From positions 1-64,000 of the forward strand of contig NZ_JALJRB010000007.1 of assembly GCF_022968795.1 (NCBI RefSeq): DNA of 64,000 bases, written 5' to 3'. Positions within the stretch are counted from its first letter, which is position 1. Each line of letters begins with the position of its first letter. The notes below the pieces were generated by a model that saw only the letters and a list, made by a program, of their open reading frames with translations, searched no databases and was not told where the DNA came from. Positions 44,063 through 54,782 of this stretch are shown here, piece by piece. Origin of the DNA: Desulfatitalea alkaliphila. Lineage in GTDB: Bacteria > Desulfobacterota > Desulfobacteria > Desulfobacterales > Desulfosarcinaceae. The translations under genes and the position numbers were made by a program.

Positions 44063-44146
44063 AGCGGATCGGCCGCCGCACGCCGCTGTCGGCAATGCGC
44101 AGCCTGTGGTCGACCGCCGCGACCACCGTGTATTATCGCCATGGCC

Positions 44147-45019
44147 TTACAACTCTTTGAGCCGGGTCATGGCCACTTTTGCTTCGCTGCTTTGCGGGAA
44201 GCGTTCTTGCAGCGCTTGCCAAACAAGACGGGCGTTGGCTTCATCACCCAACTGCTGAAAGGCCATGCCCTGCTTGAGCATGGCGGCCGCCACCTTGTTG
44301 CCCGTGGGGTATTTTTCAATTACGGTCTGGTATTCCAGGATGGCCTTCTCGTACCATCTTTCCCGATAGTGGGTCTCACCGATCCAGAACTGCGCGTTGT
44401 TGGCCAAAGCGGAGTTTGGAAATCGCTTCAACAGTTGCGCAAACCCTTCGCGGGCGTCTTCAAGGCGGCCATTGTCGAAGGCTTGCATGGCCAGTGCGTA
44501 AAGGGCGGTGTCATTCTCCGCGTCGGCAAACCGTTGGGCTGGAGCCTCTCCGGCAGCAGGTGTTTCGGTGGTTCGGGCGGCGGCACGCAAACCGAGATAG
44601 GATTCGATGGCCGCAATGCGTTGTTCCAGCATATCGATCCGAGCCAATGATGCCGATGCATCGGTACGTCCCGCGCGCGGGGTATCATCGGTGCCGGTTG
44701 CGGCTTCACGGCGTTGCAGCTGATGAGCCATTTCATCCACCCGCCCGTTCAACAAACGCAAATCCTGCCGGATGCGATCCATTTCGGCCCCTGCACCGGC
44801 CACCCGGGTGCGCAAATCGGTCTCCAAGGCCTCCCGTGTCGTAACGGTCTCCCGAATTTCGTCCGCCAAGCGTTGTTGCAGCGATTCCTGGGTTTTCTGC
44901 AGTTCGCGCTCCCTGTATTCCAGGCTTCGCAAACGTTCGTCCAGAATCAATACATCCCTTTGGCTGGCGCACCCGGTCAAAGCCAATACAATAAGTATCC
45001 CGACAATCTTGCGAAACAT
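44147..45019 (-). CDS. cpoB: Tol-Pal system coordinator CpoB (YbgF)
   Basis: Periplasmic protein that links Tol-Pal with peptidoglycan synthesis at the septum. The product from the ATG at 45019 is 290 aa. It begins with a lipoprotein-like signal ending LTGC, has an N-terminal coiled-coil (about 25-85) for trimerisation, a variable linker, and four or so TPRs in the C-terminal half (for example YALAMQAFDNGRLEDAREGFAQLLKRFPNSALA split over two repeats). ATG at 45028 and GTG at 45031 also occur. AAGGTGA lies ahead of the chosen start. A terminator separates it from pal. Confidence 0.9.
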   Translation of the reverse strand: MFRKIVGILIVLALTGCASQRDVLILDERLRSLEYRERELQKTQESLQQRLADEIRETVTTREALETDLRTRVAGAGAEMDRIRQDLRLLNGRVDEMAHQLQRREAATGTDDTPRAGRTDASASLARIDMLEQRIAAIESYLGLRAAARTTETPAAGEAPAQRFADAENDTALYALAMQAFDNGRLEDAREGFAQLLKRFPNSALANNAQFWIGETHYRERWYEKAILEYQTVIEKYPTGNKVAAAMLKQGMAFQQLGDEANARLVWQALQERFPQSSEAKVAMTRLKEL

Positions 45020-45098
45020 GTTATCCATCACCTTGTTCGACCTCGTATGGGCTTGCGATGTTCAGTCCTCGCAGTTGCGGCACCCGTCGGACCAGCGG

Positions 45099-45145
45099 AA
45101 AAAAGCAGGCGACCCGACCCCGCAGGGGGTGCAAGGGTCGCCTGC
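45099..45145 (-). terminator. Intrinsic terminator after pal
   Basis: Reading the minus strand, an 11-base perfect stem (GCAGGCGACCC at 45145-45135 with its complement at 45115-45105) closes a 19-base loop and is followed directly by six T (45104-45099). It is well placed to end the tolQRAB-pal transcript, so cpoB-ruvCAB either depend on read-through or have their own promoter. Confidence 0.85.
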
Positions 45146-45183
45146 GGATGACCGATGGCTGGACGATCCGTAGGGGTCGTGGC

Positions 45184-45747
45184 CTAGCGGATCACAAATT
45201 GGGCCCGTCGATTTTTGGCCCAGGCTTCCTCGTTGCTGCGCGGGTCAATGGGCCGCTCCTCGCCGTAGCTGATGGTGCCTATCCGGTTTTCGGCAATGCC
45301 TAGGTTGACCAGAAAGGCCTTGGCCGAATCGGCACGCCGTTCACCCAGCGCCATGTTGTAAGCCGCGGTGCCGCGTTCGTCGCAATGACCTTCGATAACC
45401 ACCCGCAATGCGGAATTGGCCCGCAAATATTCCGCCTTGGCGCGCAGGACCTGCTGTGCCCGGGGGGTCAACGCCGAGCTGTCGAAATCAAAATGGACGT
45501 TCTCGTTGACGAAAGCCGCTTTGGCCGCTTGCGCCGCCGCCGCCTCGGCACGCAACCGCTCTTCTTCCAGACGGGCCCGCTCGGCCGCCTCGGCCGCTTG
45601 GCGCTCGGCGTCCGTGGGGGTCGTCACCGTCGGTGCCGGTGCCGGCGCTGGTTCCGCTTCAACCGCCTTTTTTGCACAGGAGACCGTCAGAAAAGTAACG
45701 GCCAAAACCATTGCCAGCGCCAAAGCCAACCAATTCTTGCTCTTCAT
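45184..45747 (-). CDS. pal: Peptidoglycan-associated lipoprotein Pal
   Basis: Outer-membrane lipoprotein that binds peptidoglycan and the Tol complex. The 187-aa product has a lipobox at LTVSC (Cys24), an Ala/Pro/Glu-rich linker (about 25-75) with a short helical Ala/Arg stretch, and the OmpA-like domain with HFDFDSSALTPRAQ, VVIEGHCDERGTAAYN and LGERRADSAK carrying the Asp and Arg that hold meso-DAP. AAAGGAGGAG precedes the ATG. It is the fifth gene of the Tol-Pal run. Confidence 0.95.
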   Translation of the reverse strand: MKSKNWLALALAMVLAVTFLTVSCAKKAVEAEPAPAPAPTVTTPTDAERQAAEAAERARLEEERLRAEAAAAQAAKAAFVNENVHFDFDSSALTPRAQQVLRAKAEYLRANSALRVVIEGHCDERGTAAYNMALGERRADSAKAFLVNLGIAENRIGTISYGEERPIDPRSNEEAWAKNRRAQFVIR

Positions 45748-45783
45748 TTTCTCCTCCTTTGTTAGGATGCTGCCGAAATACGA

Positions 45784-47097
45784 TTATTGGGGAATGTTGG
45801 GTGACCAGTTGGGATGACTTTGTTCACCATCCATTACAAGTAAGCGCCTCTGATCCGTGCCGAAAGCGGTCATGACGTGAAGTTGCGACCGGCCTGTGCG
45901 GGTCGAACTGAAAACGATCAGGCTGCCGTCCGGAGACCATGAGGGTGCTTCGTTGTCGCCCTGGTTGTGGGTTAGTCGTATTGGATCGTTACCATCGATG
46001 TCGATGACATTAATGTTGAATCGTCCGTCATCCATGGACGAGTAAGCGATACGATCGCCTTTGGGGGACCAGCTTGGTTGCGTGTTGTAACGTCCCTGGT
46101 ATGTCAGCCGATGCATCCGTTGGCTCTCGATTTCCAGAACGAAAATTTGGGGCGTTCCGGCCCGGTTGGATACAAAAGCCATCATCTTGCCATCGGGTGA
46201 CCAGGTCGGTTCCACGTTAATTCCCGCATGGTTGGTCACTCTTTTAATCATTTTCCCGTCACCGGTCAATAGGTAAATTTCCTGATCGCCCGTAAAGGAA
46301 AGGGTTGCGGCCATTTCAAAACGATGGGGCACCCAAGACGGCTTGATCTGCACCCCTTTGTAGTTGAGGGTGGTCTCAGCGTCGTTTTGCAAATTGCGAA
46401 TGACGATCCGGGAAGGGCCTTCCTTGAATGAGGTGTAGGCCAGGTAACGACCGTCCGATGACCAGTGTGGAAAGTTGGAGATGGAACTGTTGCGGGTGAT
46501 TTGACGCACATTGGTGCCATCGAAATCGCAGGCGAAAATCTCCTTGTTGCCGGCGACGGTGGAAACGAATGCGATTCGGCTGTCGAACACCCCCGGATGA
46601 CCGGTCAACACCTGGATCACTTCGGAACAGAAGCGCCGGACCATCTTTCGTTGATCGCCGATGACGCCCCGGTAGCGCTTGCCCACCATCATTTCCGCCT
46701 TGAAGGTGTCGAACAGCCGCAACTCCAACTCCAAGGTCTCGCCCAGCACCGACACCCCTCCGGTCACCAGCAGCTCCGCGCCCACGGTGGTCCAATTGCC
46801 GAAGTTGAGTTCCGTTCGAGTGATGCCGCCGCTGCGCGGATCGTACAAAAACCCGATACGGTCAAGGCTTTTGAAATAGCCGGTGAAATTCAACATTTCG
46901 ACGACCTGGTCGGAAATGGGCGCGGCCAGTTCCTGTTCGTTCCCGTTGGGGGTCAACGCCTTGAATACCGGCACGGCAATGGGGATTTTGCGCAGAAACG
47001 GGTTGGTCAGGTCAATGTATTGGATGTCCGCCCTCACGATTCCCGGCCAGAGCAACAGACCGATCAGCGCGAGTAGCGGCAAGTATCTATTGTTCAT
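45784..47097 (-). CDS. tolB: Tol-Pal translocation protein TolB
   Basis: Periplasmic beta-propeller that docks on Pal. The 437-aa product has a signal peptide (cleavage after about IVRA), an alpha/beta N-terminal domain (about 25-170) and a six-bladed propeller with repeated PSWSPDG/ISRAG-type units such as EPTWSPDGKMMAFVSNRAG and EAPSWSPDGSLIVFSS. GGAGCGC precedes the ATG. Gap of 67 bases after tolA. Confidence 0.95.
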   Translation of the reverse strand: MNNRYLPLLALIGLLLWPGIVRADIQYIDLTNPFLRKIPIAVPVFKALTPNGNEQELAAPISDQVVEMLNFTGYFKSLDRIGFLYDPRSGGITRTELNFGNWTTVGAELLVTGGVSVLGETLELELRLFDTFKAEMMVGKRYRGVIGDQRKMVRRFCSEVIQVLTGHPGVFDSRIAFVSTVAGNKEIFACDFDGTNVRQITRNSSISNFPHWSSDGRYLAYTSFKEGPSRIVIRNLQNDAETTLNYKGVQIKPSWVPHRFEMAATLSFTGDQEIYLLTGDGKMIKRVTNHAGINVEPTWSPDGKMMAFVSNRAGTPQIFVLEIESQRMHRLTYQGRYNTQPSWSPKGDRIAYSSMDDGRFNINVIDIDGNDPIRLTHNQGDNEAPSWSPDGSLIVFSSTRTGRSQLHVMTAFGTDQRRLLVMDGEQSHPNWSPNIPQ

Positions 47098-47164
47098 AAA
47101 CTGTCAGCGCTCCAATATGGTGTCGTAATGCAGTGTCATGGCAAATCCGGAAAACCGGCGTTTG

Positions 47165-48097
47165 TTATTGAATCCCTTTGGGCGTGAAACGCAACCCCAT
47201 TTCGATATAGGGCCGCCGCAGTTCGTCGGGATGGGGCCGCACCGGACTGGATTTGACAATGGCGCGGTAGGCCGATTCGTCCAGGTAGGGATTCCCCGAA
47301 CGGTCCGTGAAAAAGATGTCCTCGATGCGTCCGTCGGGCATGACCTTGAACACGATGCTGGCCACGCGATCCCCCCGGCCGCCCCCCATCTGGTCGGCGA
47401 AGGCCCAGTTCTTCTGGATGGCAAAAGCCACTTCGAGTCGATAGAGGTCGATGGCTTCGATCTCCTGGCGGCTGCCGATACCGAAGCCACCGCGCCCGTC
47501 GGCGGCCGTTCCTTCGCCGCCACCGGCCCCGCCGCCGGCGCCGGAGGATGGCCGACCCTCTTTTTCCACCTGCTCCCGCAGGCGCCGAATGGTTTCCTCG
47601 AGGGGATTGGTCTGAGGTTGCGGTTGCGGTTGCGGTTGCGCCGCCCTGGCAGTTGTTTGTCGGGGCTGGGGCGGCGGCGTCTCACGGGGTGTCTCCCGAG
47701 GCCGCATGGTCTGGTATTTCAGTGCGGTTTTGGCCTGGGGCGTGCGCGGCGCAAGGGACACTTCGGGCGTGACCTCTTCGCCGGGGGTGGATGCAGCGAC
47801 TTCCGCAGAAGGTGCGGCCGTTTCGGAGGGCGGCGCCTCTTGGGTCGGCGCCGGTGCCGCCTCGGCCCCCTGTTCGGATGAGGCGGCGGAGGTGACTTCC
47901 GTGGACGCACCGCCACCCCCCAGGTCCACCATTTGAACCTGCATGACCGACGACATATCGAACCGACTGGAATCGGAACGCGGTGTGTAAACAAACAACC
48001 CGAACACCAACGCATGCCCCAACAGGCTGATCAGCAGGGCAATTGTCGCTTGTCGCCGCTCGCGGCCGGCGGCATATGGCAGTGCCTGGCGAAACAT
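47165..48097 (-). CDS. tolA: TolA-like / TonB C-terminal domain protein
   Basis: Trans-envelope energy transducer. The 310-aa product has a cytoplasmic start, one membrane helix (about 22-40, ALLISLLGHALVFGLFVYT), and a long Ala/Pro/Glu-rich linker with repeated Arg-Gln-Pro stretches. The C-terminal domain (about 215-305) is of the TolA/TonB kind, with a central FKVMPDGRIEDIFFTDRSG strand pair. The linker is shorter than the long helix of the enterobacterial TolA. Position between tolR and tolB supports the assignment. Confidence 0.85.
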   Translation of the reverse strand: MFRQALPYAAGRERRQATIALLISLLGHALVFGLFVYTPRSDSSRFDMSSVMQVQMVDLGGGGASTEVTSAASSEQGAEAAPAPTQEAPPSETAAPSAEVAASTPGEEVTPEVSLAPRTPQAKTALKYQTMRPRETPRETPPPQPRQTTARAAQPQPQPQPQTNPLEETIRRLREQVEKEGRPSSGAGGGAGGGEGTAADGRGGFGIGSRQEIEAIDLYRLEVAFAIQKNWAFADQMGGGRGDRVASIVFKVMPDGRIEDIFFTDRSGNPYLDESAYRAIVKSSPVRPHPDELRRPYIEMGLRFTPKGIQ

Positions 48098-48107
48098 GAA
48101 AGTGAAC

Positions 48108-48539
48108 CTAACGCCCGGCGGCGCGGCGCGGATCGTCTTCGACGGGCACGGTCACCATGCCCAGCTTTTCCACGCCGGCGGATTTGATTTCGGCCATCAC
48201 TTTGGCAACGAATCCGTAGGGAACCGTTTTGTCCGCCCTGAAAATCACCTCGCGGTCCGGTCGATTCTCCAGTATATTGGCCAGCTTGTCCCGCAGGTAA
48301 TCGGGTTCGACGGCAAAATCGTTGATGTGGATGATCTGCTCCGCGTTGATGGTCACCACCAGATGCTCCTTGGGCGATTCCATGGGCATGGCGGTCGCCT
48401 CGGGCAAATTGACGTCCACGCCCTGGGTCATCATGGGCGCGGTCACCATGAAAATGACCAGCAGCACCATCATCACATCCACGAAGGGAACGATATTGAT
48501 ATCGGACATCAAGCGATCCGTGTTGGTGTGCATCGCCAT
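48108..48539 (-). CDS. tolR: Biopolymer transport protein TolR/ExbD
   Basis: Inner-membrane partner of TolQ, 143 aa. One membrane helix (about 14-35) contains the functional aspartate in NIVPFVDVMMVLLVIFM, and a periplasmic domain follows (about 45-140) with VVTINAEQIIHIND and VIFRADKTVPYG. It is preceded by tolQ at a distance of 99 bases and followed by tolA after ten. Confidence 0.93.
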   Translation of the reverse strand: MAMHTNTDRLMSDINIVPFVDVMMVLLVIFMVTAPMMTQGVDVNLPEATAMPMESPKEHLVVTINAEQIIHINDFAVEPDYLRDKLANILENRPDREVIFRADKTVPYGFVAKVMAEIKSAGVEKLGMVTVPVEDDPRRAAGR

Positions 48540-48638
48540 TGGTTCGGCTCTCCTTTTTCTGTTCTCGGCAATCCAGCGGCAACCCGGCGACTTTCACCGT
48601 GGCCGGGCAGCGCTGTCAGCGAAACCGCCGTGCCGCCG

Positions 48639-49364
48639 TCAAGGCGCTTCCGTCAGCAGATCACGCTCGATGATGCCGACGAAATCGGACGAGAAACTGA
48701 CCAGTTCAGACTCTATAATTCTAATTTTATTCATAAAGTGATTGAACGCAATGACCGCCGGGATGGCCGCTGCCAAACCGGCCGCCGTTGCCACCAAGGC
48801 TTCGGAAATGCCCGGCGCCACTGCCGCCAAGCTGGCCGAACCGCGCAATCCGATCATATGAAAGGAGTTCATGATGCCCCAGACCGTTCCGAAAAGGCCG
48901 ATGAAGGGAGTAGTGTTGCCGGTGGTGGCCAGGAACGGCACCATCTGGGACAAACGGATGGTTTCGGAACTGATCGCCCGCCGCATCGCCCGGTCCACGC
49001 CATCGGCCGCCCGGGAAACCCGCTGCCCCTCAGTGTCCCTGCTTTTGTGGGCCTCGCCGGCGGAGGGCCCGCCGCCGCTTTGACTCAACTTCTTGAGCTC
49101 CACGTATCCAACCCGAAAAATACGTGCCACGGGGCAGCCGGCCAGCTGCTTGGCCTTGGCGTAGACGCCGGCCAGATCCCGGCTTTTCCAAAAATAGTCG
49201 GTGAACACTGCCGATTCGCGCAGCGCCCTGTTCAAGGTACGCCATTTGATGAAAATAATGGTCCACGAGGCAACCGAAAAGAAGAGCAGCAGGAACAGTA
49301 CCAACTGCACCATCAAACCGGCGCTGCCGATCATTTGGATAATATCGATGTCCGATTGGGTCAT
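48639..49364 (-). CDS. tolQ: MotA/TolQ/ExbB proton channel family protein TolQ
   Basis: Proton-channel subunit of the Tol motor. The 241-aa product has three membrane helices (about 18-38, 138-160, 170-200). The conserved cytoplasmic face includes LSQMVPFLATTGNTTPFIGLFGTVWGIMNSF. GGAGATACAGC precedes the ATG. First gene of the tol operon; the ybgC thioesterase that often precedes tolQ is missing here. Confidence 0.95.
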   Translation of the reverse strand: MTQSDIDIIQMIGSAGLMVQLVLFLLLFFSVASWTIIFIKWRTLNRALRESAVFTDYFWKSRDLAGVYAKAKQLAGCPVARIFRVGYVELKKLSQSGGGPSAGEAHKSRDTEGQRVSRAADGVDRAMRRAISSETIRLSQMVPFLATTGNTTPFIGLFGTVWGIMNSFHMIGLRGSASLAAVAPGISEALVATAAGLAAAIPAVIAFNHFMNKIRIIESELVSFSSDFVGIIERDLLTEAP

Positions 49365-49391
49365 GAGCTGTATCTCCTACAATTGATCATC

Positions 49392-49421
49392 TTTATACGC
49401 CATGCACGCCACTGCTCGCAA
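49392..49421 (-). promoter_or_regulatory. Candidate promoter for the tol-pal operon
   Basis: Minus strand TTGCGA (49421-49416), 18-base spacer, TATAAA (49397-49392), about 28 bases upstream of the tolQ start. No other candidate near the operon head is stronger. Confidence 0.4.
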
Positions 49422-49653
49422 TTTGACGCCTGTTGACTTGTCCGGAAGAATCGGCCGGTTGGGCGGGTGGCGGGTTTATGCGGAATTGAAGCCTTTTGCC
49501 GGTCAAGGGCCGGCGTTGATCCATGGTATGGGCAATCCTTCTTGCGCACGCAAAACGGTCCGTCAGTTTCACTCAACGGCATCAACCTATCCAACCCGGC
49601 CGAAAGTGTCAAGACAATGCAGTGGGGACCGATAATTGAGGATCGGGTCTTAT

Positions 49654-49680
49654 TGGGCACGGCGTGCCGTGCCCCTACGG
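49654..49680. repeat. Degenerate GTAGGGGC-type palindrome
   Basis: GGGCACGGC and GCCGTGCCC pair around a two-base centre, followed by CCTACGGG. The right half is identical to the right half of the perfect palindrome at 23251-23278; the left flank is truncated. Confidence 0.7.
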
Positions 49681-49689
49681 GTTGGTTGC

Positions 49690-49800
49690 GTGAAAGAACC
49701 CATCTGCTCGAACAACCCCCAACCATCTATAATCGACAGAATTCATTCAACTTAAAACTTTTCACGGAAAAATTGAAACTGAAAACGCTTAACACTCCCC
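49690..49800. repeat. Dispersed AT-rich element, copy 5
   Basis: Order: AACCCATCTGCTCG, then CCCCCAACCATCTATAATCG, then ACAGAATTCATTC and AACTTAAAACTT, followed by a less regular AT-rich stretch ending CTTAACACTCCCC. It corresponds in order to the reverse complement of copy 3 (33284-33207). Confidence 0.8.
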
Positions 49801-49870
49801 CCTATCTTACGCTATTAGTCGCGATACGCTGATTTTCAGCATCGTCGCCAATAAATTCCGAGGAGCTGCC

Positions 49871-50419
49871 ATGCAACCTGTTGCCGATTTGATCTTTGAG
49901 GCCCTGTTTCTCAAACATGTACCCCGCAGCGGGTACGCATTTCTCGGTACGGGACGCGAATCGGTGGCCGAGCACGTGTATGCCGCCACTTTCATCGCCT
50001 TCGTCCTTTCGCGACTCGAACCGACCGCCGACACCCAGCGACTGGTCACCATGTGCATAGTTCACGACCTGCCCGAGGCGCGCATCGGGGATCTCAACTA
50101 TGTGCAGAAACGGTATGTGCGCCCCGATACCGCACAAGCCGTCACGGATGCCTTGCAACGGGTCGATTGGGGCCCGGACATTGCCGCTTTGATCGAAGAG
50201 TTCGAAGCGGGGACCACGCTTGAAGCCAAACTGGCGCGGGATGCGGACCAGCTTTCGCTCGTGGTGGACCTCAAGGCACTGAAGGACCTGGGATATGCGA
50301 CCCCCGATGAATGGCTGCCCCATGTTCGCGACCGCCTGCAAACCCGGACCGCCAAGGATCTGGCCGATGCACTGATGGCCACCCCACGAAATGAATGGTG
50401 GTTCAGACTTTTTTGTTGA
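49871..50419 (+). CDS. HD-domain phosphohydrolase (YfbR/HDDC2-like)
   Basis: A 182-aa HD protein in the nucleotidase-like branch. Metal ligands: His in SVAEHVYAAT, His-Asp in CIVHDLPEARIGD, and distal Asp in ARDADQLSLV. Homologous enzymes hydrolyse 5'-deoxynucleoside monophosphates; the specific substrate is inferred. GAGGAG sits five bases before the ATG. Its stop codon lies within the proposed -35 hexamer of the sdhCAB promoter. Confidence 0.87.
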   Translation: MQPVADLIFEALFLKHVPRSGYAFLGTGRESVAEHVYAATFIAFVLSRLEPTADTQRLVTMCIVHDLPEARIGDLNYVQKRYVRPDTAQAVTDALQRVDWGPDIAALIEEFEAGTTLEAKLARDADQLSLVVDLKALKDLGYATPDEWLPHVRDRLQTRTAKDLADALMATPRNEWWFRLFC

Positions 50420-50444
50420 CAGTAACACTGTTCTTCCATAGGTG
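50416..50444 (+). promoter_or_regulatory. Candidate promoter for sdhCAB
   Basis: TTGACA (50416-50421), 17-base spacer, TAGGTG (50439-50444). The -35 is perfect and includes the stop codon of the HD gene. The leader to sdhC would be about 145 bases. Confidence 0.45.
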
Positions 50445-50595
50445 AATTTTCTTGGGCCGACCATCTTCCGACGCAACCGCGAGGCCCAAGGGCAGACGCC
50501 GTCACCTTCCCGCCCGTTGCGCCACGACGACACGCTCGGACGACTCGTCGGCCTGCTGAAATCCCATTACTTGTTACATGGCGGAGGCGATTCCC

Positions 50596-51237
50596 ATGAA
50601 TTGGTTGGCAGACACCCTCACCTCGTCCATCGGCAAAAAATGGCTGATGGCGCTCACCGGACTTTCTTTCTGCGTTTTTCTATTCACGCATTTGGCAGGT
50701 AATCTGACCCTCTACGGCGGCAGAGCGGCGTTCAACGCCTACGCCGAGCAACTGCACAGCCTGGGGGCATTGCTGTTGGTGGCCGAACTCGGGCTGCTGC
50801 TCTTCGCCTTGATCCACGTCGTCACCGGCCTCACCCTCTTTTTGCAAAACCTGAAGGCCCGGCCCGTCCGCTACCAGGTCAACAAAAGCGGCGGCGGGCG
50901 CACCATCGGTTCGGCCACCATGCCCTACACCGGTTTGCTGTTGTTGCTGTTCGTGGTGTTCCATTTGATCAATTTCAGTTTCGTGGACAAAACCGGCACC
51001 ACCATTTACGATATCGTGACACAGGCATTCGCCGATCCGCTCTATGTACTTCTTTACGTCGCGGCCATGATCGTTGCCGCCATTCATGTCAGTCACGGCT
51101 TGTGGAGCGCCTTTCAGACCATCGGCGCCAACCACCTCAAATACATGCCGGCGATCCGAATCTTGAGCATTCTCTTCGCACTGGTGGTTGCCTGCGGATT
51201 CGGATTTCTGCCCATATATCTTCTGATCAGCGCATAA
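50596..51237 (+). CDS. sdhC: Succinate dehydrogenase/fumarate reductase cytochrome b subunit
   Basis: Single membrane anchor of a type B complex II with two hemes, 213 aa. Five membrane helices are predicted (about 15-35, 58-82, 104-128, 150-170, 185-208). Histidines suited as axial ligands occur in [26 protein letters not shown] and AIHVSHGLW. Start choice: GGAGG is nine bases upstream of the ATG at 50596, and the product then begins [16 protein letters not shown] as in the family. Exchanges electrons between quinone and the flavoprotein. Confidence 0.93.
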   Translation: MNWLADTLTSSIGKKWLMALTGLSFCVFLFTHLAGNLTLYGGRAAFNAYAEQLHSLGALLLVAELGLLLFALIHVVTGLTLFLQNLKARPVRYQVNKSGGGRTIGSATMPYTGLLLLLFVVFHLINFSFVDKTGTTIYDIVTQAFADPLYVLLYVAAMIVAAIHVSHGLWSAFQTIGANHLKYMPAIRILSILFALVVACGFGFLPIYLLISA

Positions 51238-51256
51238 CGCACGGAAAGGAAACAGG

Positions 51257-53166
<1,910 letters not shown>

Positions 53167-53170
<4 letters not shown>

Positions 53171-53934
53171 GCACGCAGCACCTGAACCTCACATTGAAAG
53201 TCTGGCGCCAGAAGGGTCCTGCGGACAAGGGCCGTTTCGACACCCTTCAGGTCCGTGATATTTCACCGGACATGTCTTTTCTGGAAATGCTCGATGTGGT
53301 CAACGAACAGCTGACGCTGGAAGGCAAGGCGCCCATCGCCTTCGATCACGATTGCCGCGAAGGCATCTGCGGTATGTGCGGCGCGGTGGTCAACGGCCGA
53401 CCCCACGGGGCGCTGAAGGGCACCACTTTGTGCCAACTGCACATGCGCCATTTCGAAAACGGCGATGTCATCGCCATCGAACCCTTCCGGGCCATGGCCT
53501 TCAAAGTGATCAAGGACCTGGCGGTGGATCGCAGCGCCTTCGATCAGATCATCCAGGCCGGCGGCTACATTTCGGTCAATGCCGGCGGCGCTGCCGACGC
53601 CAACGCCATCCCCGTGCCCCAGGACCGGGCGGAGTTGGCCATGGACGCCGCCCAGTGCATCGGCTGCGGCGCCTGCGTGGCGGCCTGCCCCAACGCGTCG
53701 GCCATGCTCTTTGTCAGCGCCAAGCTGTCCCAGATGGCACTGCTGCCCCAAGGGCGACCCGAGGCGGCCCGGCGCGCCATCGCCATGGTGCGTGCCATGG
53801 ATCGCATGGGGTTCGGCAATTGCAGCAATGAGACCGAATGCGAGGCCGAATGCCCCAAGGAGATCAATATCACCAACATCGCCCGCCTCAACCGGGAATA
53901 TTTCAAGGCCGGTTTCGGTTCGGCGGTCAAATAG
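53167..53934 (+). CDS. sdhB: Succinate dehydrogenase/fumarate reductase iron-sulfur subunit
   Basis: Electron-transfer subunit with three clusters, 255 aa. The [2Fe-2S] ligands are in [14 protein letters not shown] plus the later TTLCQLH. The [4Fe-4S] set is [12 protein letters not shown], and the third cluster uses [12 protein letters not shown] together with an earlier cysteine. A GTG start at 53167 overlaps the sdhA stop; AAAGGAG lies just upstream. Followed by an intrinsic terminator. Confidence 0.95.
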
Positions 53935-53993
53935 CGTCCCTTCCTGGCCGGAATGACTCCGGCGAACGACACTGCCTGCAATTGTAAAAATAT

Positions 53994-54022
53994 GGGGGGT
54001 GAGAGTTACCCCCCTTTTTTTT
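53994..54022. terminator. Bidirectional terminator between sdhB and gpmA
   Basis: Stem GGGGGGT (53994-54000)/ACCCCCC (54008-54014) with a seven-base loop and eight T (54015-54022) on the plus strand. The gpmA stop codon lies in the loop, so the hairpin is shared by the converging genes; on the minus strand it is followed by ATATTTTTAC. Confidence 0.88.
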
Positions 54023-54758
54023 CCAGCTGTCCCGCCACGGCGCTGGTGGCCTGGGCCACTTTATCCGGGTCTCCCAAATAATAACGCCGTATGGGTTTTA
54101 AATCCGCCGCCAGTTCATACACCTGGGGAATGCCGGTGGGGATGTTCATGGCCAGGATCTCCTCGGGCGACATCCCGTCCAGATACATCACCAAGGCCCG
54201 CAAGCTGTTGCCGTGGGCGGTGATCAAAACCCGACGGCCGGCCAGCACGTCCGGTGCGATGGTTTCCCGCCAATAGGGCATGAACCGCTCCACCGTGTCC
54301 TTGAGGCATTCGGTCAACGGCAACCGATCCGCGGATAAATCGGCATAACGGGGATCGTTTCCGGGGAAACGCGGATCATCGGCCGTCAGCGCCGGGGGCG
54401 TCACATCGTAACTGCGGCGCCAGAGCTGCACCTGCTCCATGCCGTGCCTGGCCACGGTCTCGGCCTTGTTCAGGCCCTGCAGGGCGCCGTAGTGGCGTTC
54501 GTTCAAACGCCAACTGCGAAATACGGGCACCCACATGCGGTCCATCTCTTCCATCACGATCCAGAGGGTTTTGATGGCCCTTTTGAGCACGGATGTATAG
54601 GCCACGTCGAAGACCATGCCGGCCCGCCGCATTTCACGCCCCGCTTCGGCCGCTTCGCCCGTACCCCGTTCGGTCAGCCCGACATCGGTCCAACCGGTGA
54701 ATCGGTTCTCCCGGTTCCATTCGCTTTCGCCGTGGCGCAGCAGAACCAGCTGAAACAT
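54006..54758 (-). CDS. gpmA: 2,3-bisphosphoglycerate-dependent phosphoglycerate mutase
   Basis: Interconverts 3- and 2-phosphoglycerate in glycolysis. The 250-aa product has the phosphohistidine motif [10 protein letters not shown] (His9), [28 protein letters not shown] and the second catalytic histidine in [11 protein letters not shown]. The 20-residue C-terminal tail is the extra segment seen in the dimeric or tetrameric GpmA type. It reads toward the sdh terminator. Confidence 0.95.
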   Translation of the reverse strand: MFQLVLLRHGESEWNRENRFTGWTDVGLTERGTGEAAEAGREMRRAGMVFDVAYTSVLKRAIKTLWIVMEEMDRMWVPVFRSWRLNERHYGALQGLNKAETVARHGMEQVQLWRRSYDVTPPALTADDPRFPGNDPRYADLSADRLPLTECLKDTVERFMPYWRETIAPDVLAGRRVLITAHGNSLRALVMYLDGMSPEEILAMNIPTGIPQVYELAADLKPIRRYYLGDPDKVAQATSAVAGQLEKKGG

Positions 54759-54782
54759 GGCGCACTCCTTTCATGGGCCGCG

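Larger units (their letters stand above)
49430..49870. other. Intergenic gap with repeat copy 5 and degenerate GTAGGGGC palindrome
   Basis: No gene is supported between the tol promoter region and the HD gene. It contains the degenerate palindrome (49654-49680), the fifth copy of the AT-rich element with its C-rich leader (49690-49800), and the GAGGAG ribosome-binding site of the HD gene at the right. Confidence 0.65.

Noticed and set aside
42924-44126. A 400-codon frame covering ruvA and the ruvC region
   Set aside because: The N-terminal half is antisense-frame noise over ruvC; the RuvA domain begins at the ATG at 43541 with its own ribosome-binding site.
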